A stretch of DNA of 64,000 nt. Origin: Ruminococcus sp. GTDB taxonomy: Bacteria; Bacillota; Clostridia; Oscillospirales; Ruminococcaceae. The position numbers were made by a program, and so were the translations under genes. How positions within the stretch are numbered: position 1 is the stretch's first letter; each line of letters starts with the position of its first letter. The stretch spans positions 1 to 64,000 of the forward strand of contig JAIDCY010000010.1 in NCBI GenBank assembly GCA_029055625.1, written 5' to 3'. The notes beneath the pieces were generated by a model. It saw only the letters and a program-made list of their open reading frames with translations, was not told the DNA's origin and made no database searches. Below, one piece after another: positions 17,900-26,438 of the stretch.

Positions 17900-18742
17900 A
17901 TGAAAAATACTGTTGCAACGATACTGAAGCAGAAGCAATCGGGTGAGAAGATAACGATGCTTACTGCGTATGACTACACAACAGCACGGATCATTGACGA
18001 ATGCGGTATAAATTCGATACTGGTCGGCGATTCGTTAGGGATGACTATGTTAGGATACAGTACGACGATACCGGTTACAATGGAAGACATGATACATCAT
18101 ACAAAAGCGGTAACACGAGGTGCAGAAAATGCGTTTGTTGTTGCGGATATGCCGTTCATGTCGTATCAGACGAGTGTTTATGATGCCGTAGTAAACGCCG
18201 GACGTCTGATAAAAGAGGGCGGAGCGTCAGCGGTAAAACTCGAAGGAGGGGCGGAGGTCTGCGAACAGATAAGGGCTATAGTGGATTCGTCAATACCAGT
18301 AGTCGCACACCTCGGACTTACTCCGCAGTCTGTGAACGCTTTCGGCGGATTCAAGGTACAAGGGAAAACTCTCGACAATGCGAAACGTATTATAGAAGAT
18401 GCGATAAAGATTCAGGAAGCCGGAGCGTGTGCGGTAGTACTGGAATGCATACCGGCTAAGCTTGCGGAAATAATTACGGAAAAACTCGATATAACGGCAA
18501 CTATCGGAATAGGAGCAGGTAAAGGTTGCGACGGTCAGGTGTTAGTGTATCAGGATATGTTAGGGCTTACGACAGGTCATACACCGAAATTTGCGAAGAA
18601 GTTTGCAGATGCGGGAAAAATTTTCCGTGAGGGTATAACCGCATATATCGAGGAGACACAGAACGGTACATTTCCTGCTCCGGAACACACATTCAGTATA
18701 GACGACGATATAATAGCGGAAATCAGGGGGGAAATGAAATGA
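17900..18742 (+). CDS. panB: 3-methyl-2-oxobutanoate hydroxymethyltransferase
   Basis: A 280-residue PanB, the first enzyme of pantothenate synthesis: it adds a hydroxymethyl group from 5,10-methylene-THF to alpha-ketoisovalerate to give ketopantoate. The TIM barrel carries '[17 protein letters not shown]', the metal-ligand segment '[14 protein letters not shown]', '[10 protein letters not shown]', 'VKLEGG', '[20 protein letters not shown]' and '[21 protein letters not shown]'. The frame extends 25 codons upstream, but ATG 17900 follows AAGGAG and gives the family length. It overlaps panC by 4 nt (ATGA). Confidence 0.97.
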   Translation: MKNTVATILKQKQSGEKITMLTAYDYTTARIIDECGINSILVGDSLGMTMLGYSTTIPVTMEDMIHHTKAVTRGAENAFVVADMPFMSYQTSVYDAVVNAGRLIKEGGASAVKLEGGAEVCEQIRAIVDSSIPVVAHLGLTPQSVNAFGGFKVQGKTLDNAKRIIEDAIKIQEAGACAVVLECIPAKLAEIITEKLDITATIGIGAGKGCDGQVLVYQDMLGLTTGHTPKFAKKFADAGKIFREGITAYIEETQNGTFPAPEHTFSIDDDIIAEIRGEMK

Positions 18743-19587
18743 AAACGGTAAAGACTATTTCAGAGGTACGGGAGCAGGTCAGGAAATGGCGTTCAGAGGG
18801 TCTGACAGTCGGATTTGTGCCGACTATGGGTTATCTGCATGAAGGTCACGCAAGCCTGATAGATGCTTCCCACAGAGACAATGACCGAACTGTAGTATCC
18901 GTTTTTGTGAATCCTATGCAGTTTTCGCCTGACGAGGATTTAGAAAGCTATCCACGGGATATTGAACACGATAAGGAATTAGCAGAGGCACACGGTTGTG
19001 ACGTTATTTTCAATCCCGAACCGTCGGAGATGTACGGTAAAAATTTCACGTCATTCGTGGATATGACCGTTCTTACAGAGGAACTTTGCGGACTTAGCAG
19101 ACCAATACACTTCAGGGGTGTGTGTACAGTAGTTTCAAAGCTGTTCAATATAGTAAAGCCTGACAGGGCGTACTTCGGGAAAAAAGATGCCCAGCAATTA
19201 GCGGTAATACGTCATATGGTGGAAGATCTGAATATGGATATTGAAATAAAAGGCTGTCCGATAGTCAGGGAAAATGACGGTCTCGCAAAGAGTTCACGGA
19301 ATACGTATCTTAGTACGACGGAAAGACAATCGGCATTGATACTGTCACGGTCACTGAAAAGAGGTCAGGAACTTATAAAATCGGGAGTTAAAGACTGTCG
19401 GGAAATAGTATCTGAAATAACGTCAGTAATCGATAGTGAACCGCTTGCAAGAATAGATTACGTAAAGATAGTAGATGCGGAAACCATGCAACAAATCGAA
19501 ACCCTTGACAGACCGGCATTATGTGCTATAGCGGTATATATCGGGAAAACAAGGCTTATAGATAATTTTTTCACAGAGGATATTTAA
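18739..19587 (+). CDS. panC: pantothenate synthetase (pantoate--beta-alanine ligase)
   Basis: A 282-residue PanC of the nucleotidyltransferase superfamily, condensing pantoate and beta-alanine with ATP. It has the '[15 protein letters not shown]' segment (HIGH-like) at about 27-41, '[10 protein letters not shown]', the pantoate site region '[33 protein letters not shown]', and '[11 protein letters not shown]' (KMSKS-like). It is translationally coupled to panB by ATGA overlap and ends directly before panD. Confidence 0.97.
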   Translation: MKTVKTISEVREQVRKWRSEGLTVGFVPTMGYLHEGHASLIDASHRDNDRTVVSVFVNPMQFSPDEDLESYPRDIEHDKELAEAHGCDVIFNPEPSEMYGKNFTSFVDMTVLTEELCGLSRPIHFRGVCTVVSKLFNIVKPDRAYFGKKDAQQLAVIRHMVEDLNMDIEIKGCPIVRENDGLAKSSRNTYLSTTERQSALILSRSLKRGQELIKSGVKDCREIVSEITSVIDSEPLARIDYVKIVDAETMQQIETLDRPALCAIAVYIGKTRLIDNFFTEDI

Positions 19588-19980
19588 ATGAAGATTTCAG
19601 TATTGAAAAGTAAGATACACAGGGCGGTAATCACGCAGGCGGAACTTGATTATATCGGCAGTATAACGATAGATGAGGATTTAATGGAATCCGCCGGTAT
19701 ATACGAGTACGAACACGTCCACATAGTGAACGTCAACAGCGGAAGCCGTATCGAGACGTACACAATCGCCGGTGAGAGAGGAAGCGGTGTAATCTGTCTG
19801 AATGGTGCGGCTGCCCGGAGCGGTCAGAAAGGCGACCATATTATAATAATGTCGTATGCGGATATGTCAACGGAAGAGATTAAAGAAAATCCGCCGAAAG
19901 TTGTATTTGTGGACGATAATAATAGAATAATCCGTACCGCACATTACGAGAAGCACGGCAGACTTGAGGATTTGAAATGA
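19588..19980 (+). CDS. panD: aspartate 1-decarboxylase precursor
   Basis: A 130-residue pyruvoyl-dependent enzyme that makes beta-alanine for PanC. The self-cleavage site Gly24-Ser25 is in '[10 protein letters not shown]'; Ser25 becomes the pyruvoyl group. Lys9 and Arg54, expected for catalysis, are in conserved segments ('SKIHRA' and 'NSGSRIETY'). It starts at the base after the panC stop, with SD AGAGG inside panC, so panB, panC and panD form one unit that supplies the whole ketoisovalerate-to-pantothenate route except ketopantoate reductase. Confidence 0.97.
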   Translation: MKISVLKSKIHRAVITQAELDYIGSITIDEDLMESAGIYEYEHVHIVNVNSGSRIETYTIAGERGSGVICLNGAAARSGQKGDHIIIMSYADMSTEEIKENPPKVVFVDDNNRIIRTAHYEKHGRLEDLK

Positions 19981-19990
19981 TGTGTTAAGG

Positions 19991-20020
19991 TTGACAAATA
20001 AAAAAACAATATGTTATAAT
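19991..20020 (+). promoter_or_regulatory. promoter of the GNAT gene
   Basis: TTGACA (19991-19996), 18 bp, TATAAT (20015-20020), giving a leader of about 80 nt before ATG 20109. Confidence 0.75.
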
Positions 20021-20052
20021 GAAAATAAGTAAAGAATACAATCATAATTAAG

Positions 20053-20108
20053 AAAGGAGAACGGATTAAGGGGATAATTATTCCCCTGTCAGACAATGGT
20101 TAGTTCAC
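20053..20108 (+). promoter_or_regulatory. leader with displaced SD and hairpin before the GNAT gene
   Basis: A strong SD (AAAGGAGA, 20053-20060) lies about 48 nt before the only possible start ATG. Between them is a hairpin AGGGGA (20069-20074) / TCCCCT (20082-20087) with a 7-nt loop. No start codon in the GNAT frame lies closer, because an in-frame TAA precedes the hairpin. A 13-codon out-of-frame reading frame begins at ATG 20096. Confidence 0.45.
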
Positions 20109-20600
20109 ATGAACATAATAATAAGAGAATACACTGAAAAAGATATTCCGGAAATGACGGCAATATGGAATGAAGTAGTAGAGGACGGTATAGCTTTTCC
20201 GCAGGAAGAATTACTATCACTTGAAACAGGTAAAAAATTTTTTGCGGAACAGTCTTATAGTGCAGTTGCAGAAGATACGGAAAGCGGTAATATATATGGA
20301 CTTTATATTCTGCACCCAAATAATATCGGACGTTGTGGACATATCTGTAATGCAAGTTATGCAGTATCTTCAAATTCAAGAGGTATGCATATAGGTGAAA
20401 AGTTGGTTTCTGACTGTCTTGTGCAGGGTAAAAAGCATAATTTCAGTATATTACAGTTCAATGCAGTAGTCGCAACTAATATACACGCACGTCATTTATA
20501 TGAACGTCTGGGATTTATACAGCTTGGCACTATCCCGAAAGGGTTCCGGATGAAAGATGGTCACTATGAGGATATATGTCCGTACTATCATGAACTATAA
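20109..20600 (+). CDS. GNAT family N-acetyltransferase
   Basis: A 163-residue GCN5-related acetyltransferase. 'IREYTEKDIPEMTAIWNEVV' is the typical N-terminal strand-helix. The acetyl-CoA pyrophosphate loop is degenerate, 'SSNSRGMHIGEKLVSDCL' (about 87-104), corresponding to R-G-x-G-I/A. The C-terminus 'NIHARHLYERLGFIQLGTIPKGFRMKDGHYEDICPYYHEL' resembles the phosphinothricin/aminoacyl-acetylating branch. The substrate is unknown. It is monocistronic, with its own promoter and terminator, and has an unusual leader in which the SD is far from the start. Confidence 0.85.
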   Translation: MNIIIREYTEKDIPEMTAIWNEVVEDGIAFPQEELLSLETGKKFFAEQSYSAVAEDTESGNIYGLYILHPNNIGRCGHICNASYAVSSNSRGMHIGEKLVSDCLVQGKKHNFSILQFNAVVATNIHARHLYERLGFIQLGTIPKGFRMKDGHYEDICPYYHEL

Positions 20601-20607
20601 TAATATT

Positions 20608-20646
20608 CTCTCCGAAACATAAAAATTCCGGAGAGTTTATTTTTTG
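20608..20646 (+). terminator. terminator after the GNAT gene
   Basis: CTCTCCG (20608-20614) pairs with CGGAGAG (20629-20635), followed by a T-rich tract. Confidence 0.85.
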
Positions 20647-20651
20647 TGTTA

Positions 20652-20680
20652 TTGACACCATATCATCAAAATGATATAAT
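20652..20680 (+). promoter_or_regulatory. sigma-A promoter of purB
   Basis: TTGACA (20652-20657), 17 bp, TATAAT (20675-20680), 36 nt before the ATG. Confidence 0.85.
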
Positions 20681-20716
20681 TAGAATGTAATTTAAAAATA
20701 AAAGGAGATTGTTAGA

Positions 20717-22156
20717 ATGAATAACAATACAAACAGTTATGAAAGCCCGTTCTGTACCCGTTACGCAAGCGAGGAGATGCAGTATATCTTTTCCGCAGAT
20801 AAGAAATTCACTACATGGCGTAAACTGTGGGTAGCACTCGCAAGGGCTGAAATGAAACTCGGACTTCCTGTTACAGCGGAGCAGGTAAAACAGCTTGAGG
20901 AGCATATAGACGATATAGATTACGCTATGGCTTCCGAACGTGAAAAGGTATGCCGTCATGACGTAATGTCACACGTATACACATACGGTAAAGCGTGTCC
21001 GGAATCCGCCGGAATAATACATCTCGGAGCTACTTCTTGTTACGTCGGAGACAATACGGACGTAATAATAATGCGTGATGCATTACAGGTAGTAAAGCGT
21101 AAACTTATAAACGTCATGAATAACCTTGCAAAGTTCGCCAACGAATACAAGGATATGCCATGTCTTGCATATACACACTTACAGCCTGCTCAGCTTACGA
21201 CGGTAGGCAAGAGAGCTACATTATGGTTAAACGAGTTACTAATGGATTTTGAAGACCTTGAGTACAGAATATCCACACTTAAATTACTTGGTTCAAAAGG
21301 TACGACGGGAACACAGGCTTCATTTATGGAGTTATTCGAGGGAGATACGGATAAAATAAAGCAACTCGAAAAGATGATAGCGGAGGAAATGGGCTTTGAT
21401 TCAGTAGTACCTGTTTCCGGACAGACTTATTCAAGGAAAATGGATTCGCAGGTGTTAGCGGTGTTAAGTGGTATCGCACAGTCTTGCAGTAAATTCTCGA
21501 ATGATATGCGTATTTTACAGAGTTTCAAGGAAATGGAAGAGCCACGTGAAAAGAAACAAATAGGTTCGTCGGCAATGGCTTATAAACGTAATCCTATGCG
21601 TTGTGAAAGAATAACATCACTTGCAAGATACGTGATGATAGATAGTTTAAATCCGGCGTTCACGGCAGGTACACAGTGGTTTGAAAGAACTTTAGACGAT
21701 TCCGCCAACAAGAGAATATCAGTAGCGGAGGCATTTTTAGGTGTGGACGCTATATTAAACATCATGATGAACGTTACGGACGGACTTGTAGTATATCCGG
21801 AAATAATACGCCGTCGTGTAATGGCAGAACTGCCGTTTATGGCGAGCGAGAATATAATGATGGATGCCGTAAAGAAAGGCGGAAACCGTCAGGAACTGCA
21901 TGACAGAATCATGGATTATTCAATGGTAGCCGGAGAGCAGGTAAAAGTTTACGGCAAAGACAACAATCTGTGTGAACTTATTTTAGCAGACCCCATGTTC
22001 ATGGTCACGAAAGAAGAACTTGATGCCGTTCTTAAACCGGAAAGCTATACAGGTAGGAGTTCGCAACAGGTAGAGGAGTTCCTGAATGATTGCATTAATC
22101 CGATTCTCGAAGCGAATAAAGACGTACTCGGTGAAAACTTTGAAATGAAAAACTAA
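20717..22156 (+). CDS. purB: adenylosuccinate lyase
   Basis: A 479-residue member of the fumarase/aspartase superfamily. It cleaves SAICAR and adenylosuccinate to release fumarate in purine synthesis. It shows 'RHDVMSHVYTYG', 'HLGATSCYVGDNTD', 'YTHLQPAQLTTVGKR' with the catalytic His, and the flexible signature loop 'IGSSAMAYKRNPMRCER' with the catalytic Ser. The length matches the long clostridial form. SD AAAGGAGA. It stands alone, with its own promoter. Confidence 0.97.
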   Translation: MNNNTNSYESPFCTRYASEEMQYIFSADKKFTTWRKLWVALARAEMKLGLPVTAEQVKQLEEHIDDIDYAMASEREKVCRHDVMSHVYTYGKACPESAGIIHLGATSCYVGDNTDVIIMRDALQVVKRKLINVMNNLAKFANEYKDMPCLAYTHLQPAQLTTVGKRATLWLNELLMDFEDLEYRISTLKLLGSKGTTGTQASFMELFEGDTDKIKQLEKMIAEEMGFDSVVPVSGQTYSRKMDSQVLAVLSGIAQSCSKFSNDMRILQSFKEMEEPREKKQIGSSAMAYKRNPMRCERITSLARYVMIDSLNPAFTAGTQWFERTLDDSANKRISVAEAFLGVDAILNIMMNVTDGLVVYPEIIRRRVMAELPFMASENIMMDAVKKGGNRQELHDRIMDYSMVAGEQVKVYGKDNNLCELILADPMFMVTKEELDAVLKPESYTGRSSQQVEEFLNDCINPILEANKDVLGENFEMKN

Positions 22157-22170
22157 AGATAATAAAAAGA

Positions 22171-22193
22171 CCCTCCATTTTTCAGGTGGAGGG
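22171..22193. other. hairpin after purB
   Basis: CCCTCCA (22171-22177) pairs with TGGAGGG (22187-22193). On the plus strand no T-run follows; on the minus strand the stem is followed by TCTTTTTATT. It could cap the purB mRNA, but it is not a convincing plus-strand terminator, so some read-through into the next genes is likely. Confidence 0.5.
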
Positions 22194-22220
22194 TTAAGTT
22201 ATAATAAAGGAGTTTAGAGT

Positions 22221-22673
22221 TTGAAGATATTGAATATGCACGGATATAACGGCAGTTCAGAAAATACAGCGTGTACGGTTTTAAAGCAACTCGGACATGA
22301 AGTAATATCGCCACAGATTGATTATGACGCAAAAACACCTTCTCGAATTCATCGGGATTTAAAAAATATATTTAACGAAAATAAACCCGATTATATAGTC
22401 GGGACAAGTTTAGGCGGATTTTTTGCGTTGCTTTTGTCGCAGGAATTTAAAAAACCGACTGTTTTAGTAAGTCCGTGTCTGTGTCCGTACATAACGTTAC
22501 CGGAACTGGGTTATAAAGGGAATATAAGAACGTATATGAAACTTTTCGGGAGTATTCCGGAAGATTTACGGAACATTTCCGCTGTGGTAGGTGGTATGGA
22601 CGAGGTTATAAAATATCATGGCTTTACGGAAAATCTGATAGAAAATTGTCATATCGTACCGGATGGACGTTAA
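22221..22673 (+). CDS. YqiA-like alpha/beta-hydrolase, apparently lacking the C-terminal catalytic His
   Basis: A 150-residue protein of the YqiA/UPF0227 esterase type. 'ILNMHGYNGSSENT' gives the oxyanion loop and 'DYIVGTSLGGFFALLL' the nucleophile elbow with Ser in G-T-S-L-G-G at about residues 64-69. Relatives of about 180-190 residues have a late 'GxxH' histidine. Here the protein stops at '...HIVPDGR' exactly where that His would be expected, so it looks C-terminally shortened. TTG start after AAAGGAG. The stop lies inside the leader of rimM, 31 nt before the rimM ATG. It may be inactive or use another His. Confidence 0.7.
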   Translation: MKILNMHGYNGSSENTACTVLKQLGHEVISPQIDYDAKTPSRIHRDLKNIFNENKPDYIVGTSLGGFFALLLSQEFKKPTVLVSPCLCPYITLPELGYKGNIRTYMKLFGSIPEDLRNISAVVGGMDEVIKYHGFTENLIENCHIVPDGR

Positions 22674-22704
22674 ATTTAGAATACTGGTTAAAGGAGTTAA
22701 TAAA

Positions 22705-23202
22705 ATGAAAAAGGAATATTTAGAGGCAGGAAAGATAGTAAATACGCACGGCATAAGAGGTGAGGTAAAAATAATGCCGTATACCGACGTACCGGAGATT
22801 TTATGCGAATTTGACAGGCTTTTCCTGAATAAACAGGAAATTTTCATAGAGAGGGCGAGAGTTGCGAAAGGTATGGTAATAGCGAAGCTGGAGGGTGTGG
22901 ACACTCCGGAGCAGGCGGAAAAATTACGGAATAAGGTACTTTATATGCACCGTGATGACCTCGAACTTGAAGAAGATACGTATTTCATACAGGACTTAAT
23001 CGGGATAGAGGTAAAAGACGTTGAGACGGGGGAAATTTACGGCAAAATAACCGATGTATTACAGACCGGTGCGAATGATGTATACGTGATAAGCGGTACT
23101 GACAGGGAGTATCTGATACCGGCTATTGCGGACGTAGTCATTTCAACCGATATTGACAACAATATAATGACTATAAAAGTTCTCGACGGACTTTTTGACT
23201 GA
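22705..23202 (+). CDS. rimM: ribosome maturation factor RimM
   Basis: A 165-residue 16S rRNA processing factor that acts with bS19 in 30S head assembly. The N-terminal RimM barrel starts 'LEAGKIVNTHGIRGEVKI' and contains 'ARVAKGMVIAKLEGVDTPEQAEKLRNKVLYMHRDDL'. The PRC-barrel C-terminus has 'YFIQDLIGIEVKDVETGEIYGKITDVLQTGANDVYVI' and 'LIPAIADVV'. The frame is open upstream, but ATG 22705 with AAAGGAG at good distance gives the family N-terminus. It is separated from trmD by an LRR gene. Confidence 0.95.
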   Translation: MKKEYLEAGKIVNTHGIRGEVKIMPYTDVPEILCEFDRLFLNKQEIFIERARVAKGMVIAKLEGVDTPEQAEKLRNKVLYMHRDDLELEEDTYFIQDLIGIEVKDVETGEIYGKITDVLQTGANDVYVISGTDREYLIPAIADVVISTDIDNNIMTIKVLDGLFD

Positions 23203-23216
23203 AAGGAGGTTTATTT

Positions 23217-23885
23217 ATGTATAATAAAGAAGACTTTATTGATGTCCCATTTTATGAGACATATAATTCAGAAAATGACTTTATGATAGATAATGATATA
23301 TTATATAGATGCTATGCAAAGAGTACAGTAGTTACAATACCAAGCGGAATAAAAAAAATTAAAAAAGGGGCGTTTAAGTATTTGATAAATAATGAAGAGC
23401 GTGAAATAGACTGGAAACAATTTTGTATAAAAACAGAAGAAGAGAATCCAACACCACTAAAAAAAATAGTTTTACCAAACTCTGTTACAACTATAGAAGA
23501 AGAAACATTTGCTAATCTTAAATATTTAGAAGAAATAAATATACCTGACAGAATCACTGAAATTCCAAACTCTTTGTTTTGCAATTGTTATAATTTAAAA
23601 AAAATAAACGTTCCTAATACAGTTACAAAAATTGGTGATAAAGCATTCTGTTGTTGTTCAAATTTAAATAAAATAAATATTCCTGATTTCGTTGAAGAAA
23701 TTGGAAAAGAAGCATTTTATATGTGTGGAGGAATGGAAGGAAAAACTTTCAAAATTTCAAGATGTATTAAAAAAATTGGTGAACAAGCTTTTGGGTTTAC
23801 AGGAGCAAGGTTTTTAATTTCTTCTGAGTGTGAATGCGGAAAAGATGCTTTTTTGGGGTGTGATGATGTAGAGAGGTGTGAATAA
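23217..23885 (+). CDS. small BspA-type leucine-rich repeat protein (LRR_5), cytoplasmic
   Basis: A 222-residue protein with about five BspA-type (LRR_5) repeats of roughly 23 residues, recognised by I-P/V-P-x-x-V-T/I-x-I-x-x-x-A-F-x-x-C. There is no signal peptide, dockerin or membrane segment, so it is probably cytoplasmic, unlike the secreted LRR protein at 51426. Many cysteines occur near the repeat ends. It lies 14 nt after rimM and one base before the trmD start, thus inside a conserved RNA-modification operon. Codon use is strongly AA/AT-rich (many AAA, AAT, ATA, ATT) compared with rimM and trmD, suggesting recent acquisition. Function unknown. Confidence 0.8.
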   Translation: MYNKEDFIDVPFYETYNSENDFMIDNDILYRCYAKSTVVTIPSGIKKIKKGAFKYLINNEEREIDWKQFCIKTEEENPTPLKKIVLPNSVTTIEEETFANLKYLEEINIPDRITEIPNSLFCNCYNLKKINVPNTVTKIGDKAFCCCSNLNKINIPDFVEEIGKEAFYMCGGMEGKTFKISRCIKKIGEQAFGFTGARFLISSECECGKDAFLGCDDVERCE

Positions 23886-23886
23886 A

Positions 23887-24585
23887 GTGAATATAGAAAT
23901 AGCTACATTATTTCCGGAAATGTGTGAGGCTGTACTCGGTGAAAGCATAGTAGGACGTGCAAGAAGAGCAGGTAAAATACAGATACATTGCCGACAGATT
24001 CGGGAATACACAAACGATAAACACCGCCGTGTAGACGATACGCCATACGGTGGGGGTATGGGAATGGTCATGCAGTGCGAACCCATTTATAACTGTTACC
24101 GTGCTGTATGTGACGAATTCGGCAGTAAACCACATACAATATATATGTCGCCGAAAGGAAAGGTTTTCACACAACAGCGTGCGATTGAACTATCACATAT
24201 GGAAAATATTTTAATCATATGCGGTCACTACGAGGGCGTTGACCAGCGAATCATTGACAAGATAGTTGATGAAGAAATTTCCATAGGTGATTACGTCCTG
24301 ACAGGTGGGGAGATACCGGCGATGGTATTAGTAGATGCTGTAGCGAGAATGTGCGACGGTGTACTGTCTGATGAGATGTGTTTCAAGGACGAGAGCATTT
24401 ATAGCGGTCTGCTGGAGTACCCACAGTATACGAGACCGGAAGTATGGGACGGTGAACGAGTACCGGCGGTATTGCTTAGCGGACATCATAAGAATATAGA
24501 AAAATGGCGGTTAGAGAAGAGCATAGAGATTACCGCAGAACGCAGACCCGATTTACTGGAGAGTTACAAGAAGTCGGAAGATTAA
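23887..24585 (+). CDS. trmD: tRNA (guanine-N1)-methyltransferase TrmD
   Basis: A 232-residue SPOUT enzyme making m1G37 in tRNAs with G36. Seen: 'IEIATLFPEMCEAVL', 'QIREYTNDKHRRVDDTPYGGGMGMVMQCEP', the knot segments 'YMSPKGKVFTQQRAIEL', 'IICGHYEGVDQRIID' and 'SIGDYVLTGGEIPAMVLVDAVARM', and 'GLLEYPQYTRPEVWDG...VPAVLLSGHHKNIEKWR'. The start is set at GTG 23887, with GAGAGG 10 nt upstream, rather than the in-frame GTG 9 nt earlier, which sits on the SD. It follows the inserted LRR gene directly. Confidence 0.96.
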   Translation: MNIEIATLFPEMCEAVLGESIVGRARRAGKIQIHCRQIREYTNDKHRRVDDTPYGGGMGMVMQCEPIYNCYRAVCDEFGSKPHTIYMSPKGKVFTQQRAIELSHMENILIICGHYEGVDQRIIDKIVDEEISIGDYVLTGGEIPAMVLVDAVARMCDGVLSDEMCFKDESIYSGLLEYPQYTRPEVWDGERVPAVLLSGHHKNIEKWRLEKSIEITAERRPDLLESYKKSED

Positions 24586-24774
24586 GTACATTATTTTAAA
24601 AAATTTTCCGTTTAGAAAGATTTCACATAATAGCGTGTTGAAAGTTGTACTATTTAGACAAATTCTGTTAAATGATTTTATGGTGAATATCAACAAGCAA
24701 ATCGAAAAAATAACTCATACATTTAAACTAAATGTAGAATTTCTTGAAAAACTGGCGTTTAAAGAAAAAAAGCC

Positions 24775-24803
24775 TTGACTATAAGAAATTTTGTATGTAT
24801 AAT
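24775..24803 (+). promoter_or_regulatory. sigma-A promoter of the HPr gene
   Basis: TTGACT (24775-24780), 17 bp, TATAAT (24798-24803), 78 nt before ATG 24882. The spacer 24586-24774 after trmD holds no gene or clear terminator that I can see. Confidence 0.8.
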
Positions 24804-24881
24804 TAATATCAGCAATTGAAAAACATTTGCAAGACGTATCCGGAAGTTGCGGGTACAATATATAGAATAGGAGAGTTGTAT

Positions 24882-25154
24882 ATGTTTGTCAGAGAAGTAA
24901 TGGTTAAAAATCAGGTTGGACTTCATGCGAGACCGGCTACTTTCTTCATTCAGAAGGCTAACGAATTCAAGTCATCTATCTGGATTGAAAAGGAAGAACG
25001 CAGAGTAAATGCAAAAAGCCTGCTGGGTATTCTGTCACTGGGTATCGTAGGTGGTACAAATGTAAAAGTTATCGCAGACGGTGCAGATGAAAGAGCTGCT
25101 GTAGATGCACTGATTGACCTTGTTGACAGCGGATTCAGTGAGGAAAACAGATAA
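24882..25154 (+). CDS. ptsH: phosphocarrier protein HPr
   Basis: A 90-residue HPr. The phosphorylatable His15 lies in 'VGLHARPAT', and the regulatory Ser46 in 'AKSLLGILSLG' is also present, so the protein has both the PTS site and the HPr-kinase site. That rules out Crh, which lacks His15. The frame is open for 22 codons upstream, but ATG 24882 preceded by GGAGAG gives the standard length. It is monocistronic; no ptsI, permease or hprK lies nearby, so a role in carbon catabolite control is as likely as transport. Confidence 0.93.
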   Translation: MFVREVMVKNQVGLHARPATFFIQKANEFKSSIWIEKEERRVNAKSLLGILSLGIVGGTNVKVIADGADERAAVDALIDLVDSGFSEENR

Positions 25155-25175
25155 TCTGAATAGTATTTTCTTTTC

Positions 25176-25205
25176 GGGCGTTACGAATCAGTAACGCCCA
25201 TTTTT
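25176..25205. terminator. bidirectional terminator between HPr gene and spoIVB
   Basis: GGGCGTTAC (25176-25184) pairs with GTAACGCCC (25191-25199), followed by five T. On the other strand the stem is followed by GAAAAG, so it is stronger for HPr. Confidence 0.85.
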
Positions 25206-25208
25206 AAT

Positions 25209-26438
25209 CTATTCTTTGAGATTTTCCGCCATATTTTCCGCAAAGATAGCGTAACCTTTTGTTGGGTCAGATACGAAGACATGAGTTACCGCCCCTATAA
25301 TTTTATCATTCTGAATTACAGGGCTTCCGCTCATACCCTGTACGATTCCGCCGGTAATGTCAAGTAATTCGTCGTCGGTAATGCGGATAATCATATTTTT
25401 CGTACTTTCCGGACTGTTATAATCAATTTTTTCAATCTCGACTTTGTATTTCTTCGGAATATCGCCGGAAACGGTTGTAAGAATTTCCGCCTCACCGGTT
25501 TTGACTTCCTGTCTGTAACCCATTTTATACTCTCTGGAATTTTCGTACATGGTTTTAATAGCCTGCTCCGTCAGCAGACCGTATACGCCACAGGAATTAT
25601 TTTTATTCAGAATCCCGAAACTTCCCCCATACATGAACTGCCCGTGTAGTTCCCCTGGTATGCCTTTTGACCCCTTTTTCGTATCGGTAATCTCTACCTG
25701 TACCGCTTCACCGCTGTAAATCGGTACGAGTTCGCCAGTGTCAGAATCGCATACAGGGTGACCAAGTCCGGCAAATTCTCCTGTAGTCTTGTTGAAAAAA
25801 GTTATCGTACCGATACCTGCAATGCTGTCACGTACCCACATACCACCACGCCACTTTTCAGCGGTGGGTGAGTATTCCGGTTTCATGAATACGGGGAAAT
25901 CCTTACCGTTGCGTGATATAACTATCTTTATTTTTCTGCCCTCGCTGTTGTTGATTACTTCCTGAATCTCGTCATTAGAGGTTATGTTTTTACCGTCAGC
26001 GGATTTTATTATGTCGCCTATCTGAATCCCTGCGACCTCCGCCGGACATATTTTTTCACCGTTCTGAGTCTCGACTTCTCCCAGTTCGGTAACCATTACG
26101 CCATCCATGAGTAACTTTATCCCGAACGGATTACCACCGGCGACAAGTACGGGTGCTTGTTCCTCGTGTACCTCTATATTCTTTACCGGAATCGCTCCGA
26201 AAAGTGAGAGCGTAGCCTGAGTAGTACCGGCGGAGTTTCCGGATACTGCTATTGTATCGTCCGAACCGCTGAAACAGGAAATTTCCGGATATTGTGCTAT
26301 TTTTATTTCCTGTCCGTATGGAGTAGTGAGCTTTGAGGGTAAATGTACAGAATAATAACCGGCTGTACCGAATAAACCGGCAAGTCCTACAGATAATACT
26401 ACTGCTGTCGCTTTTATGATTTTTCTTCTGAAACGCAT
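25209..26438 (-). CDS. spoIVB: SpoIVB peptidase (stage IV sporulation protein B)
   Basis: A 409-residue serine protease of family S55. In spore formers it is made in the forespore and cleaves SpoIVFA to start pro-sigma-K processing. It has an N-terminal membrane anchor (about 8-28), a PDZ domain (about 110-180: 'CPAEVAGIQIGDIIKSADGKNITSNDEIQEVIN') and the S55 domain, with the His region 'GLGHPVCDSDTGE' and the catalytic Ser in 'GIVQGMSGSPVIQND' (about 364-378), followed by the conserved 'GAVTHVFVSDPTKGYAIFAENM'. SD AAAGGA. It is monocistronic and convergent with the HPr gene. The upstream spacer 26439-26680 shows no gene. Confidence 0.94.
   Translation of the reverse strand: MRFRRKIIKATAVVLSVGLAGLFGTAGYYSVHLPSKLTTPYGQEIKIAQYPEISCFSGSDDTIAVSGNSAGTTQATLSLFGAIPVKNIEVHEEQAPVLVAGGNPFGIKLLMDGVMVTELGEVETQNGEKICPAEVAGIQIGDIIKSADGKNITSNDEIQEVINNSEGRKIKIVISRNGKDFPVFMKPEYSPTAEKWRGGMWVRDSIAGIGTITFFNKTTGEFAGLGHPVCDSDTGELVPIYSGEAVQVEITDTKKGSKGIPGELHGQFMYGGSFGILNKNNSCGVYGLLTEQAIKTMYENSREYKMGYRQEVKTGEAEILTTVSGDIPKKYKVEIEKIDYNSPESTKNMIIRITDDELLDITGGIVQGMSGSPVIQNDKIIGAVTHVFVSDPTKGYAIFAENMAENLKE

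Noticed and set aside
20096-20137. 13-codon leader peptide before the GNAT gene
   Set aside because: It lacks its own SD within range and has no codon bias suggestive of attenuation; mentioned only as part of the leader observation.
22171-22193. Plus-strand terminator of purB
   Set aside because: The stem is good but no T-run follows on the plus strand; the T-run is on the minus strand where no gene ends.
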